The notes under the pieces: model-generated
What the model was told of the DNA's origin: nothing
Databases searched by the model: none
Seen by the model: the letters and a program-made list of their open reading frames with translations, nothing else
Position numbers and translations under genes: made by a program
Assembly: GCF_001975785.1 (NCBI RefSeq)
Contig: NZ_MSFI01000019.1
Span: 1 to 64,000, forward strand
Source: Domibacillus epiphyticus
GTDB taxonomy: Bacteria > Bacillota > Bacilli > Bacillales > Domibacillaceae
DNA length: 64,000 bases
Direction of reading: 5' to 3'
Shown here: piece after piece, positions 36,222 through 46,875 of the stretch
Layout: each line of letters starts with the position of its first letter
How positions within the stretch are numbered: the stretch's first letter is position 1

Positions 36222-37073
36222 TTGAAGATAAAGAAGATAATGGTGATCGGTGCCGGCCAGATGGGATCAGGAATTGCACAAGTTTGTGCACAGGCCGGAT
36301 ATGATGTGTTTCTTTATGATCTTAAGCCGGAACAAATTGACCACGGAATGGACAAGATATCTAAAAATCTGTTTCGTTCCGTTCAAAAAGAGCGAATGAC
36401 TGAGGCGGAAAAATCAGCTGTTCTTGCACGCATTCATAAAACAATAGATATAAATGACGCAGGGGGCGTGGACATTGTCATTGAAGCGGTTGTGGAGAAC
36501 ATGGAAATCAAACGGAACATTTTCGCTCAGCTTGATGAAATTACGCCTGATCATACTATTCTCGCATCAAATACGTCATCTATGCCAATAACAGAAATTG
36601 CCGCGGCGACGGACCGGCCTGAAAAAGTGATCGGGATGCATTTTATGAATCCGGTGCCGGTCATGAAACTGGTAGAAATTATCCGCGGACTGGCAACGGC
36701 GGATGAGGTGTATAAAAAGGTTGAGGACTTGACGAAAACGATTGGAAAAGTACCTGTGGAAGTAAATGATTTCCCTGGTTTTGTGTCAAACCGAATCTTG
36801 ATGCCGATGATTAATGAGGCGATCTACACGCTGTATGAAGGGGTTGCAACAAAGGAATCGATCGATCAAGTAATGAAACTTGGAATGAATCATCCGATGG
36901 GACCGCTTGAACTTGCGGATTTTATTGGGCTTGATACATGTTTGTCGGCGATGGAAATTCTACATGAAGGTTTTGGTGACGATAAATACAGGCCATGTCC
37001 ATTGCTCCGGAAGTATGTGAAAGCGGGTTGGGTCGGAAAAAAAGCGGGGCGCGGATTCTATTTGTACGAATAA
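36222..37073 (+). CDS. 3-hydroxybutyryl-CoA / 3-hydroxyacyl-CoA dehydrogenase
   Basis: The 283-residue NAD-dependent enzyme oxidises 3-hydroxyacyl-CoA. The Rossmann motif GAGQMGSG lies at 10-17. Catalytic [14 protein letters not shown] (near 139-152), [10 protein letters not shown] and the C-terminal [14 protein letters not shown] are typical of the short Hbd/MmgB type. The TTG start has AGGAGGGT six bases upstream. It lies within the fad operon, 15 bases before an acyl-CoA dehydrogenase gene. Confidence 0.92.
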   Translation: MKIKKIMVIGAGQMGSGIAQVCAQAGYDVFLYDLKPEQIDHGMDKISKNLFRSVQKERMTEAEKSAVLARIHKTIDINDAGGVDIVIEAVVENMEIKRNIFAQLDEITPDHTILASNTSSMPITEIAAATDRPEKVIGMHFMNPVPVMKLVEIIRGLATADEVYKKVEDLTKTIGKVPVEVNDFPGFVSNRILMPMINEAIYTLYEGVATKESIDQVMKLGMNHPMGPLELADFIGLDTCLSAMEILHEGFGDDKYRPCPLLRKYVKAGWVGKKAGRGFYLYE

Positions 37074-37088
37074 ACGGAGGCGATTTGG

Positions 37089-38210
37089 ATGGAATTTCGT
37101 CTGACCGATGAGCAGGAATTGACTCGGCAATTGGTCCGGAATTTTGCGGAAAAAGAAGTTGCACCGTTTGTGGAACAAATGGAATCGGGAGTATTTCCAC
37201 ATGACATTGTGAAGAAAATGTCGTCACTTGGGTTGATGGGAATGACGGTTCCTTCTACTTATGGTGGAAGTGATATGGACTTCACATCATATATAATCGC
37301 CATTCATGAACTGTCAAAAGTAAGCGCGGCGGTTGGAGTAATTTTATCCGTCCACACCTCTGTCGGGACGAATCCGATACTTTATTTTGGCACAGAATCC
37401 CAAAAAGAAAAATATGTGACGAAACTCGCGTCAGGCCAATGGCTGGGAGCATTTTGTTTAACGGAGCCGTCATCCGGTTCCGATGCGGCTTCGTTGAAAA
37501 CGACAGCTGTACACAAAGGGGCTTATTACGAATTAAACGGTACAAAAGCGTTTATTACAAACGGTGGAGCCGCAAATACGTTTATTGTTTTTGCTAAAAC
37601 AGACCGTGGTATTTCTGCTTTTGTCGTCGAAAAAGGGACACCTGGCCTTGTCATCGGCAAAGAAGAACGGAAGATGGGGCTGCACGGATCAAGCACAGTA
37701 CAAGTGACGTTTGAGGATGCAAGGATCCCGGCTGAAAATATGCTTGGTCAAGAAGGGAAAGGATTTAACATTGCGATGGCCAATCTTGATGGGGGCAGAA
37801 TTGGGATCGCGGCACAGGCGCTCGGCATTGCGGAAGCGGCATATAAATGTGCTGTGAAATACGCACAAGAACGGTGCCAATTTGGCAAGCCGATTGCTGC
37901 TCAGCAGGATATTTCATTTAAAATGGTCGATATAGCTACAGGAATAGAAGCGGCACGTCTACTTGTGTATCGAGCAGCAGATATGCGATCAAGGGGGCTC
38001 CCATGCGGAAAAGAAGCGGCAATGGCGAAATTGTTTGCATCGCAGACAGCCGTTGATGCGTCGATTGAATGTGTACAGATTTTTGGCGGATATGGCTATA
38101 CAAAAGACTATCCGGCTGAGCGATATTTTCGGGACGCGAAAGTGACACAAATTTACGAAGGCACCTCAGAGATTCAGCGCATTGTGATCAGCAAACAATT
38201 GTTAAAATAA
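37089..38210 (+). CDS. Acyl-CoA dehydrogenase
   Basis: The 373-residue FAD flavoprotein catalyses the first oxidation of beta-oxidation. It has the signature [17 protein letters not shown] and the C-terminal [20 protein letters not shown] with [11 protein letters not shown], which holds the catalytic glutamate. It is a paralogue of the next gene, and a tandem duplication is likely. Chain-length preference is not readable. ACGGAGG precedes the ATG. Confidence 0.93.
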   Translation: MEFRLTDEQELTRQLVRNFAEKEVAPFVEQMESGVFPHDIVKKMSSLGLMGMTVPSTYGGSDMDFTSYIIAIHELSKVSAAVGVILSVHTSVGTNPILYFGTESQKEKYVTKLASGQWLGAFCLTEPSSGSDAASLKTTAVHKGAYYELNGTKAFITNGGAANTFIVFAKTDRGISAFVVEKGTPGLVIGKEERKMGLHGSSTVQVTFEDARIPAENMLGQEGKGFNIAMANLDGGRIGIAAQALGIAEAAYKCAVKYAQERCQFGKPIAAQQDISFKMVDIATGIEAARLLVYRAADMRSRGLPCGKEAAMAKLFASQTAVDASIECVQIFGGYGYTKDYPAERYFRDAKVTQIYEGTSEIQRIVISKQLLK

Positions 38211-38229
38211 CGAGCGGGGGAATGGGAGA

Positions 38230-39354
38230 ATGAATTTCACATTATCAGAGGAGCATGAGATGATTCGCAAAATGGTGCGTGATTTTGCCAAGAATGAAGT
38301 TGCACCAACAGCATCAGAACGTGATGAAGAAGAACGGTTTGATATGGAGATCTTTGAAAAAATGGCGGATCTCGGCTTGACAGGTATTCCGTGGCCGGAA
38401 GAATACGGCGGGATAGGCAGTGATTATCTCGCATACTGCATTGCGATAGAAGAGCTGTCCCGTGTGTGCGCATCAACAGGAGTCACGTTATCTGCTCACA
38501 CCTCGCTTGCCGGCTGGCCAATCTACACATTTGGTACAGAGGAGCAAAAACAAGCCTATTTAAAACCGATGGCATTGGGGAAAAAGATTGGTGCGTACGG
38601 ATTGACTGAACCCGGCTCCGGTTCAGACGCAGGCGCGATGAAGACGACAGCCCGCAAAGATGGTGATCATTACATATTAAATGGGTCGAAAATTTTTATT
38701 ACAAATGGCGGAATTGCTGATATATATGTTGTGTTTGCAACTGGTGATGAAGGAACAACTGCGTTTATAATCGAAAAAAACGTTGAAGGGTTCTCTGTCG
38801 GCAAAAAAGAAAAGAAACTTGGCATCCGTTCATCGCCGACGACAGAAATTATTTTTGATAACTGCCGGGTGCCGAAAGAAAACGTTCTTGGCGAAGTTGG
38901 CGGAGGATTTAAAGTGGCGATGATGACGCTTGACGGGGGACGCAACGGGATTGCAGCCCAGGCAGTCGGTATTGCTCAGGGAGCACTGGATGCATCAATT
39001 GAATATGCAAAAGAACGGCAGCAATTTGGTAAACCAATTGCAGCCAATCAAGGGATTTCGTTTAAACTAGCTGATATGGCAACTTCGATAGAAGCAGCGC
39101 GTCTGTTGACATACCAGGCAGCGTGGCTTGAATCAGAAGGACTGCCGTACGGAAAAGCATCAGCCATGTCGAAGCTGATGGCGGGTGACACAGCGATGAA
39201 CGTAACGACAGAAGCAGTGCAAATTTTCGGTGGCTATGGCTATACAAAAGACTATCCAGTCGAACGGTTTATGCGTGATGCGAAAATCACCCAGATTTAT
39301 GAGGGAACGCAAGAAATTCAACGGCTTGTTATTTCACGCACGCTGACGAAATAA
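38230..39354 (+). CDS. acdA: Acyl-CoA dehydrogenase AcdA
   Basis: The 374-residue enzyme matches B. subtilis AcdA closely along its length, for example [14 protein letters not shown]-like start, [11 protein letters not shown] and [20 protein letters not shown]. It passes electrons to ETF. The B. subtilis order fadF-acdA-rpoE is kept here with extra genes inserted. Confidence 0.93.
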   Translation: MNFTLSEEHEMIRKMVRDFAKNEVAPTASERDEEERFDMEIFEKMADLGLTGIPWPEEYGGIGSDYLAYCIAIEELSRVCASTGVTLSAHTSLAGWPIYTFGTEEQKQAYLKPMALGKKIGAYGLTEPGSGSDAGAMKTTARKDGDHYILNGSKIFITNGGIADIYVVFATGDEGTTAFIIEKNVEGFSVGKKEKKLGIRSSPTTEIIFDNCRVPKENVLGEVGGGFKVAMMTLDGGRNGIAAQAVGIAQGALDASIEYAKERQQFGKPIAANQGISFKLADMATSIEAARLLTYQAAWLESEGLPYGKASAMSKLMAGDTAMNVTTEAVQIFGGYGYTKDYPVERFMRDAKITQIYEGTQEIQRLVISRTLTK

Positions 39355-39364
39355 GGTGAAAACA

Positions 39365-39997
39365 ATGACAGATCGAAAACGGCAAGTACACACAACGGTG
39401 AAGGACGTACAGCTTATTGAAAAACGGCGTTCGGAGATGATCCGCGGCGCCGTTCAATTATTTAAGAAAAAAGGATTTCATCGGACTACAACACGTGAAA
39501 TTGCCAAAGCGTCCGGATTCAGTATCGGTACAATGTATGAATATATCCGTACAAAAGAAGATGTATTGTATCTTGTATGTGACAGCATTTATGATCAGGT
39601 AAAGGAGCGGCTGCAGCAGATTGATTTCGAACGGGGAACGCTTGAAAGCTTAAAGCTTGGCATCGCTTATTATTTTCGAGTGATGGATGAAATGCAGGAT
39701 GAAGTACTTGTCATGTACCAGGAAGCGAAGTCGCTTTCAAAAGATGCTTTGCCATACGTGCTGAAAAAAGAAGTGGAAATGGTCGCAATGGTAGAGACAC
39801 TCATCCAACGCTGCGTGGACCACGGCCTCCTTGATATGGATCAAAAAAAGGTGCATATATTGGCGCAAAATATTTTTATTCAAGGTCAAATGTGGGGGTT
39901 TCGCCGCTGGATGCTGCAAAAATCGTTCTCGCTGGATGAATACATTACGTTGCAGACCGATCTGCTTTTTTCTGGTGTGAACGGGTACGAAAAATAA
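39365..39997 (+). CDS. TetR/AcrR-family transcriptional regulator
   Basis: The 210-residue regulator has a TetR helix-turn-helix (about 42-63, TREIAKASGFSIGTMYEY) and a C-terminal ligand domain. It closes the fatty-acid operon and could sense acyl-CoA and bind the operator at 34000-34017. The chromosomal FadR of B. subtilis is encoded elsewhere, so this may be a second or local repressor. The ATG at 39365 follows AAGGTG; the upstream GTG lies in that site. Confidence 0.85.
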   Translation: MTDRKRQVHTTVKDVQLIEKRRSEMIRGAVQLFKKKGFHRTTTREIAKASGFSIGTMYEYIRTKEDVLYLVCDSIYDQVKERLQQIDFERGTLESLKLGIAYYFRVMDEMQDEVLVMYQEAKSLSKDALPYVLKKEVEMVAMVETLIQRCVDHGLLDMDQKKVHILAQNIFIQGQMWGFRRWMLQKSFSLDEYITLQTDLLFSGVNGYEK

Positions 39998-40018
39998 AGG
40001 GATGTTTTGTTCAGTGCA

Positions 40019-40062
40019 AAAAAGACAAGCCCGCTCACGAAAAAGAGCGGGGCTTGTCTTTT
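40019..40062. terminator. Bidirectional terminator of the fad operon and the YsnF gene
   Basis: GACAAGCCCGCTC pairs with GAGCGGGGCTTGTC (one bulged G), flanked by A and T tracts, between the converging genes. Confidence 0.92.
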
Positions 40063-40066
40063 GTAA

Positions 40067-40924
40067 TTATATATTACGTTTCGTCGAGTCTTCGTTTATG
40101 TTTGCTTCTTCTCGTAGAACCGTATCACGAACCGTTTCTGTTTCATTCACTTTTCGTTTACTGATGATAATTTCTTCTTTCACAACCGGCTTCTTTGTTA
40201 CGTCTATGCGCTCTTCTGTAATTGGTACACGAATCGTTTCACTGTCCTCTTTAAACGCAGCGTCCCGCTCATCTTCTGACCCTATTATTGCATCATCTAT
40301 GACCGGTCTCCGTTCGACGACAACTTCTTCTCGCTGGACAGGCACATCAAGGACTTTTTCTTCTTCCACTACCTTTTTATCAACATGTACTTCACCCGTT
40401 TGAACACGTTCCTTATTTACATGAATCCGTTCTTCGTGCAGTCTAAGCTTTTCCTCTTCTGTTAGCTCATGGTCGAGGCGTCCATCTGTTGACGCATATG
40501 TGCCGCCAGCCAAGTTTGCTTGATCTGCTGCGTATGCATTGCCGCCTAAGTTCGGATCAACAACTCCTCCCGTACGCTCTTCATCATACAGGAGACCGTA
40601 TTCATGATCGACATATAAAAGAATTCCGCCATTTTCTACTTCTGTATAGTAACGATCTGCTTCCGCGTCGGATACACCCATATGGCGGAAAGCTGTTCGA
40701 ACCGGTTCTTCGCCAGATAAAAACGCAATAAAGCGATCCATCCATGAGCTTCCTGCTGTCTGCACCTCGGCGTCGGTTCTTCCGCGGACCATTGAAATAT
40801 CTTCCTGATTTTTTGCCACGACATAAATATCACCTTCTGTATAACCTTGCCTTTTTAATTCATCAATTTTTGCGATTAATTCTGTTTCACTATGATATAC
40901 ACCAATAAATTTTTTCTTTTCCAT
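40067..40924 (-). CDS. YsnF/AvaK-type stress protein with general-stress-protein-17M N-domain
   Basis: The 285-residue protein joins an N-terminal YflT-like domain (about 1-100, FIGVYHSETELIAKIDELKRQGY) to a C-terminal DUF2382 domain. The latter has repeated short motifs such as EERIHVNKERV, REEVVVERRPV and EERIDVTKKPV (about 145-275). Related Bacillus proteins belong to the general stress response. A sigma-B type promoter lies upstream. The molecular function is unknown. Confidence 0.85.
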   Translation of the reverse strand: MEKKKFIGVYHSETELIAKIDELKRQGYTEGDIYVVAKNQEDISMVRGRTDAEVQTAGSSWMDRFIAFLSGEEPVRTAFRHMGVSDAEADRYYTEVENGGILLYVDHEYGLLYDEERTGGVVDPNLGGNAYAADQANLAGGTYASTDGRLDHELTEEEKLRLHEERIHVNKERVQTGEVHVDKKVVEEEKVLDVPVQREEVVVERRPVIDDAIIGSEDERDAAFKEDSETIRVPITEERIDVTKKPVVKEEIIISKRKVNETETVRDTVLREEANINEDSTKRNI

Positions 40925-40977
40925 GATGCAAACACTCCTTCTGTCATTGAAATTTTATTCATGTTCTGCTCTTCACT

Positions 40978-41002
40978 CTACCCGGCATATGTATTGGAAA
41001 AC
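40978..41002 (-). promoter_or_regulatory. Sigma-B type promoter of the YsnF-like gene
   Basis: GTTTTC (41002-40997), a 13-base spacer and GGGTAG (40983-40978) fit the sigma-B consensus GTTTAA-N12-15-GGGTAT with few mismatches, about 55 bases before the start codon. Confidence 0.65.
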
Positions 41003-41181
41003 GACTTTTTCTGAAAATGATTAAAAAGATAGAGACGTCGTACGAAAGTTTCTTTTTTTCCCCTTTACGATTATTATCAAGGAAGAAGGGAATACTTATA
41101 AAAAATTTACAATGAAAAGATGTTCGATCAACATTTAAAGAGTAAAATGATTGTGAGAGTTGACAGGAAGGATGTGAAGGT

Positions 41182-41403
41182 ATGAAGCGGGTTGTTCAAT
41201 ATACTGCTATGATTATTGTTGCCATTTTTTCATACTGGCTTTATTTAAAACAATTTGGAGCTGTTCCATTCCTTCTCATCTCCTTTTTTTTCTTTTATAA
41301 ATCGTATGAAGAATATAGCGGTCGTTCAAAAAAAAGGAATAGAACACCACAAATAGACCATTCCGCCCCTTCCGCTGGAAAAAAAGCAGAAATCATCACA
41401 TAA
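41182..41403 (+). CDS. Small hypothetical membrane protein, 73 residues
   Basis: The peptide has two hydrophobic stretches (about 5-20 and 27-39) followed by a basic, hydrophilic tail (SGRSKKRNRT). AGGAAGG lies upstream of the ATG and a terminator follows directly. I recognise no family. It lies alone between the stress gene and rpoE. Confidence 0.65.
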   Translation: MKRVVQYTAMIIVAIFSYWLYLKQFGAVPFLLISFFFFYKSYEEYSGRSKKRNRTPQIDHSAPSAGKKAEIIT

Positions 41404-41427
41404 ATATGGCATATAGCCATATTTTTT
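41404..41427 (+). terminator. Intrinsic terminator
   Basis: ATATGGC pairs with GCCATAT across ATATA, followed by T residues; it overlaps the end of the 73-residue gene. Confidence 0.8.
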
Positions 41428-41500
41428 GTTTATAATGGAGAATATGCTAAAAACGTTTTGCTCTTTTAGAGCTTTTTGTTAATAGAGAAGGGAAGTGCGG

Positions 41501-42052
41501 ATGGTGAGTTTGCAACAATATTCCAAAGAAGAGTTAAAAGAAATGTCATTCCTTGAGCTGGCGCATTTAATTCTTGCTGAAAAGCGGGAGCCGGTATCAT
41601 TTAAGGAGATGCTGTCACAAATACAAAAGCATCTTGAAATTTCAGATGATGAAGTAAAGTCACGTATGGTTCAATTTTATACGGACTTAAACATCGATGG
41701 CAGCTTTCTGCCTTTAGGTGATAACCGCTGGGGTCTGCGCGCATGGTATCCGGTTGAAAAGCTTGAAGAAGAAACAACAACTGCCACTGTGAAAACACGC
41801 AAGAAAAAGACGAAAAAAGCAGTGGACGACGATTTTGAAGAAGAAATTATTGAAGACGAAGATGATCTCGATGATTTTGAGGAAGACGATTTTGATGAGA
41901 TTGAGGATGACATCAATGTTGACGAAGACGACCTCGATGAGGATATTGAAGAAGAAATCGACGTTGAAATCGACGACGACCTTGATGACAATGATGACGA
42001 TTTTGAAGAAGAAGAAGGCGCTGAAGACGAGTATGATCTCGACGATAAATAA
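41501..42052 (+). CDS. rpoE: RNA polymerase delta subunit
   Basis: The roughly 183-residue delta factor has an N-terminal HARE-HTH domain (about 1-85) and a long aspartate/glutamate tail (about 100-183) that displaces nucleic acid from polymerase. GAAGGGAAG precedes the ATG at 41501; the in-frame GTG six bases earlier touches that site. Position before pyrG is conserved in Bacillus. The acidic tail explains low-complexity reading frames in other phases here. Confidence 0.95.
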   Translation: MVSLQQYSKEELKEMSFLELAHLILAEKREPVSFKEMLSQIQKHLEISDDEVKSRMVQFYTDLNIDGSFLPLGDNRWGLRAWYPVEKLEEETTTATVKTRKKKTKKAVDDDFEEEIIEDEDDLDDFEEDDFDEIEDDINVDEDDLDEDIEEEIDVEIDDDLDDNDDDFEEEEGAEDEYDLDDK

Positions 42053-42066
42053 CTAATAATCTTCGC

Positions 42067-42103
42067 TTGACTAATTTATCGTCGAATTGTAGTATTTTAT
42101 TTG
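42067..42103 (+). promoter_or_regulatory. pyrG promoter and GGGCTC start site
   Basis: TTGACT (42067-42072), 17 bases, TAGTAT (42090-42095), then seven bases to GGGCTC at 42103. The initial GGGC is the start required for CTP-sensitive reiterative G addition at B. subtilis pyrG. Confidence 0.85.
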
Positions 42104-42137
42104 GGCTCTTTTATGAGACGAATTATTTTAGTCTATG

Positions 42138-42174
42138 ACGCTCCTCTTACTGAGAAGTAAGCGGAGCGTTTTTT
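42138..42174 (+). terminator. pyrG attenuator (CTP-controlled terminator)
   Basis: ACGCTCC-T-CTTACT pairs with AGTAAG-C-GGAGCGT and is followed by six T. The 5' arm is pyrimidine-rich (CUCCUCUU), so a poly-G 5' end added when CTP is low can pair with it and prevent termination. It sits 35 bases after the start site and controls pyrG. The rest of the 308-base rpoE-pyrG gap has two further hairpins without T-tracts (42182-42196 and 42235-42258). Confidence 0.85.
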
Positions 42175-42312
42175 GTATTTCCCCCACCTTAAGGGGCATT
42201 ACGACCTAATCAAAACGTGTGAATATAGAAGAAATTTAGGGGGATAACTGCCCCTAAAGATCCGATTTGTTCAACAAACCAATCGCTTGGGTTATTTTAT
42301 CCCGCGGATTGA

Positions 42313-43959
<1,647 letters not shown>

Positions 43960-43968
43960 TTGAGAGAA

Positions 43969-44001
43969 AAAGCCAGCTGAAATTTGTCAGCTGGTTTTTT
44001 T
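43969..44001 (+). terminator. Terminator of pyrG
   Basis: CCAGCTGA pairs with TCAGCTGG across a six-base loop, with seven T behind, ten bases after the stop. Confidence 0.9.
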
Positions 44002-44034
44002 ATGGGTATTAAAGGCCCTATCTATGTCAGTGTG

Positions 44035-44550
44035 TTAGTCGTATTCGTTTACGATTTCCTCGATCGTCATTTTTAATAAAAAATAAGCATATAACCCGGC
44101 GATGGATGATGGGAAACCGGTTCGTCCTCCCTCATCATCCGGCAAAATGCCTTGTGTCAGCCTCAGATCAATAAATGCATCGGCTAGTTCTTCAATGCCG
44201 GTTTCTTCTCTTTTCGAAGAAATCGCCGCAAATGGAATTCCTGTATCTATTAATTTTTTCGCAAGCGTCAATGCTCCCGGATCATCGGAAAAACGGGAAG
44301 CGATCAATACACGGTCAGCCTCCGTCAACCGGGCGGAAGGTGTCCATCGATGAACGTTTTGCAAGGTTTCTGCACCTTCTGTTGCTTCCGTTTCAATGAC
44401 CGCCATTTCACCGAAACCCTTCATATATATAGTCCCTTCACTGATCAAGCCTTGAGCAAGCAAACGTCCCGCATCTTCAATTGAAAATTCCTCTTTTTCG
44501 CTGATCCGTTTTATCAAGCCGCTAAGCTGTGTCATAAACATTTTCGACAA
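44035..44550 (-). CDS. ywjG: DUF2529 family protein YwjG
   Basis: The roughly 171-residue protein has a SIS-like (sugar isomerase) fold judged from segments such as GTIYMKGFGEMAVIE and DRVLIASRFSDDPGAL. Function is unknown. The TTG at 44550 fits the family N-terminus (SKMFMTQLSGLI) and follows a weak GAGTGA; a GTG three codons upstream is possible. It lies divergent from spo0F, as in B. subtilis. Confidence 0.8.
   Translation of the reverse strand: MSKMFMTQLSGLIKRISEKEEFSIEDAGRLLAQGLISEGTIYMKGFGEMAVIETEATEGAETLQNVHRWTPSARLTEADRVLIASRFSDDPGALTLAKKLIDTGIPFAAISSKREETGIEELADAFIDLRLTQGILPDDEGGRTGFPSSIAGLYAYFLLKMTIEEIVNEYD
44543..44549. promoter_or_regulatory. Possible Spo0A-binding 0A box
   Basis: TTCGACA (TGTCGAA on the other strand) is an exact 0A box. 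It lies about 60 bases upstream of the sigma-H -35 of spo0F, at the start of ywjG. Several 0A boxes control spo0F in B. subtilis. Confidence 0.45.
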
Positions 44551-44608
44551 CTGTATCACTCTTTCTTTTTTCTTTATTATAGTACGCTCAGCAAAATGAA
44601 GGAAGCAG

Positions 44609-44637
44609 GCAGGAATCTTGAGGAAAACAGCGAATGT
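44609..44637 (+). promoter_or_regulatory. Sigma-H type promoter of spo0F
   Basis: GCAGGAATC, 11 bases, AGCGAATGT fits the sigma-H pattern RNAGGAWWW-N11-12-RNNGAATWW with two mismatches, both in weakly conserved flanking positions. It lies 69 bases before the GTG start, matching the known sigma-H control of spo0F. Confidence 0.65.
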
Positions 44638-44705
44638 AGAATGTTAAGGGGTAATGAGAGCGGGAAGGCGGAAATTGCAGGAGGACGAATAGGAGGACAA
44701 CAAAC

Positions 44706-45068
44706 GTGACAGCAAACATATTAATTGTTGATGACCAATATGGCATCCGTATTTTACTGAATGAAGTGTTAAAAAAAGAAGGGTATGATACCTTGCAGGC
44801 GGCAAGCGGACCAGAAGCCGTAAAATTAGCGAAGGAACATAAACCTGATCTTGTGCTGCTTGATATGAAAATTCCCGGAATGGACGGGATTGAAATTTTG
44901 AAACGAATGAAAGCGGATAACCCGAGTATCCGCGCTATTATCATGACGGCGTATGGGGAGCTGGACATGATCCAGGAAGCGAAAAACATCGGTGCCATCA
45001 TGCACGTTCCGAAACCATTTGATATTGATGATATTCGGAAAACAGTGAAAGAACATTTAATCCATTAA
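44706..45068 (+). CDS. spo0F: Sporulation phosphorelay response regulator Spo0F
   Basis: The 120-residue single receiver domain passes phosphate from sensor kinases to Spo0B. Asp9/Asp10, phosphoacceptor Asp53 and Lys103 are present. The stretch [17 protein letters not shown] is nearly identical to B. subtilis Spo0F. There is no output domain, as expected. The GTG start follows AGGAGG by nine bases. Confidence 0.96.
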   Translation: MTANILIVDDQYGIRILLNEVLKKEGYDTLQAASGPEAVKLAKEHKPDLVLLDMKIPGMDGIEILKRMKADNPSIRAIIMTAYGELDMIQEAKNIGAIMHVPKPFDIDDIRKTVKEHLIH

Positions 45069-45168
45069 GAGAATACGGATTTTTCTGTTGGTAATAAAAA
45101 GATGAATTTGATATGATACTTATGTGGTTTTTCATGATGCAATAAATTCCCTTGAGGAGGAAGTAATA

Positions 45169-46032
45169 ATGCCATTAGTATCTATGACAGAAATGTTAAA
45201 CACAGCGAAAGAAAATAAGTATGCTGTTGGTCAGTTCAACTTGAATAACCTAGAATTCACACAAGCGATTTTACAGGCGGCTGAAGAAGAAAAGTCTCCG
45301 GTAATCCTCGGTGTTTCTGAAGGAGCAGCGCGTTATATGGGCGGCTTCAAATTAGTTGTTGCAATGGTTAAAGAATTAATGGACGAATACGGCGTAACAG
45401 TTCCTGTTGCGATTCACCTTGATCACGGTTCAAGCTTCGAAAGCTGCGCCAAAGCGATTCATGCAGGATTCACATCTGTCATGATCGACGGCTCACATCA
45501 TCCGCTTGAAGAAAATATTGCTTTGACGAAAAAAGTGGTTGAGCTTGCTCACTTCCACGGTGTTTCAGTTGAAGCAGAACTTGGCCGCATCGGTGGCCAG
45601 GAAGACGATTTAATCGTTGATGATGCGGATGCAATGTACGCAATTCCTTCTGAGTGCGACCAGCTTGTACGTGAAACGGGCGTTGACTGTTTCGCTCCTG
45701 CACTTGGATCTGTTCACGGTCCATACAAAGGTGAACCGAACCTTGGTTTTGACCGCATGAAAGAAGTAATGGAATTGACAGGGGTGCCGCTTGTGCTTCA
45801 CGGTGGTACTGGTATTCCGACAAAAGATATCGAAAAAGCGATCTCTCTTGGTACAGCAAAAATCAACGTAAACACAGAAAACCAAATCGCTTCTGCAAAA
45901 GCAGTTCGTGAAACACTTGCTGCAAAACCGGAAGAGTATGATCCACGTAAATACCTTGGACCTGCACGTGACGCTATTAAAGAAACAGTTAAAGGCAAAA
46001 TGCGTGAATTTGGTTCTTCAGGCAAAGCGTAA
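45169..46032 (+). CDS. fbaA: Class II fructose-1,6-bisphosphate aldolase
   Basis: The 287-residue zinc aldolase serves glycolysis and gluconeogenesis. Zinc ligands are visible in [12 protein letters not shown] and in two later histidines ([14 protein letters not shown] region and VLHGGTGIP). GAGGAGG precedes the ATG at 45169. Order spo0F-fbaA-tal-murAB is that of B. subtilis. Confidence 0.96.
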   Translation: MPLVSMTEMLNTAKENKYAVGQFNLNNLEFTQAILQAAEEEKSPVILGVSEGAARYMGGFKLVVAMVKELMDEYGVTVPVAIHLDHGSSFESCAKAIHAGFTSVMIDGSHHPLEENIALTKKVVELAHFHGVSVEAELGRIGGQEDDLIVDDADAMYAIPSECDQLVRETGVDCFAPALGSVHGPYKGEPNLGFDRMKEVMELTGVPLVLHGGTGIPTKDIEKAISLGTAKINVNTENQIASAKAVRETLAAKPEEYDPRKYLGPARDAIKETVKGKMREFGSSGKA

Positions 46033-46064
46033 TTTATTTGCTCCATAACTGAACGAAACACAAT

Positions 46065-46099
46065 AACCGCCTTTTTAACAAATAGGCGGTTGTTGTTTA
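46065..46099 (+). terminator. Probable terminator of fbaA
   Basis: AACCGCC pairs with GGCGGTT across a 13-base loop, followed by a T-rich but interrupted tract. Confidence 0.6.
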
Positions 46100-46133
46100 T
46101 TTAATATAATGAACTGAAAAGAGGGAATATTTA

Positions 46134-46781
46134 ATGAAATTCTTTATTGACACAGCAAATATGGACGAAATCCGCGAAGCACACTCATGGGGCATCCTTT
46201 CAGGTGTAACAACGAACCCATCACTTGTTGCCAAAGAAACGGTTCCTTTCCATGAACGTCTTCGTGAAATCACAGATCTTGTAAGTGACTCGGTCAGCGC
46301 AGAAGTAATTGCTCTTGATGCGGAAGGCATGATTGAAGAAGGACGTGAACTTGCAAAAATTGCACCAAATATTACAGTGAAAGTACCGATGACTCCGGAA
46401 GGTTTGAAAGCGGTAGCGGTGTTTGCGAAAGAAGGCATTAAAACGAACGTTACCCTCATATTCAGTGCAAACCAGGCATTGATGGCTGCCCGCGCAGGTG
46501 CTACTTACGTATCGCCGTTCCTTGGACGTCTTGATGATATTGGTCACGATGGACTTGAGCTGATCGAAACAATTGCCGACATTTTTGCGATCCATGGAAT
46601 CGAAACAGAAATTATCGCGGCATCGATTCGCCATCCACAACATGTAACAGCAGCAGCATTGAAGGGTGCTCATATATCTACGACGCCATTTAAAGTACTT
46701 CAGCAGTTATTCAAGCATCCGTTAACGGATAAAGGCATAGAAGGCTTCCTTGCTGACTGGGAAAAACGCAAAGCGAAATAA
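46134..46781 (+). CDS. tal: Transaldolase (fructose-6-phosphate aldolase-like, short type)
   Basis: The 215-residue class I aldolase belongs to the small transaldolase group (B. subtilis YwjH). The Schiff-base lysine is in [12 protein letters not shown] near residue 83. It has the N-terminal [15 protein letters not shown] and GVTTNPSL motifs. It acts in the pentose phosphate pathway. Confidence 0.93.
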   Translation: MKFFIDTANMDEIREAHSWGILSGVTTNPSLVAKETVPFHERLREITDLVSDSVSAEVIALDAEGMIEEGRELAKIAPNITVKVPMTPEGLKAVAVFAKEGIKTNVTLIFSANQALMAARAGATYVSPFLGRLDDIGHDGLELIETIADIFAIHGIETEIIAASIRHPQHVTAAALKGAHISTTPFKVLQQLFKHPLTDKGIEGFLADWEKRKAK

Positions 46782-46875
46782 TCCTGTACATGAGACTGAA
46801 GATATAGGGTTAAACTACGACTATCAAGAAAGCTTTCCCGCTTTCCGTTTACACACAGAAAGAAGGGAGTACATG

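Noticed and set aside
41677-41991. Serine-rich and lysine-rich frames opposite or out of phase with the rpoE tail
   Set aside because: They are by-products of the repeated GAC/GAT/GAA codons of the acidic delta-subunit tail.
41835-42050. Apparent tandem DNA repeat
   Set aside because: This is codon-level low complexity in rpoE, not a true repeat.
46750-46875. N-terminal extension of MurAB overlapping tal
   Set aside because: The extra 42 residues are not part of the family and start inside the tal gene.
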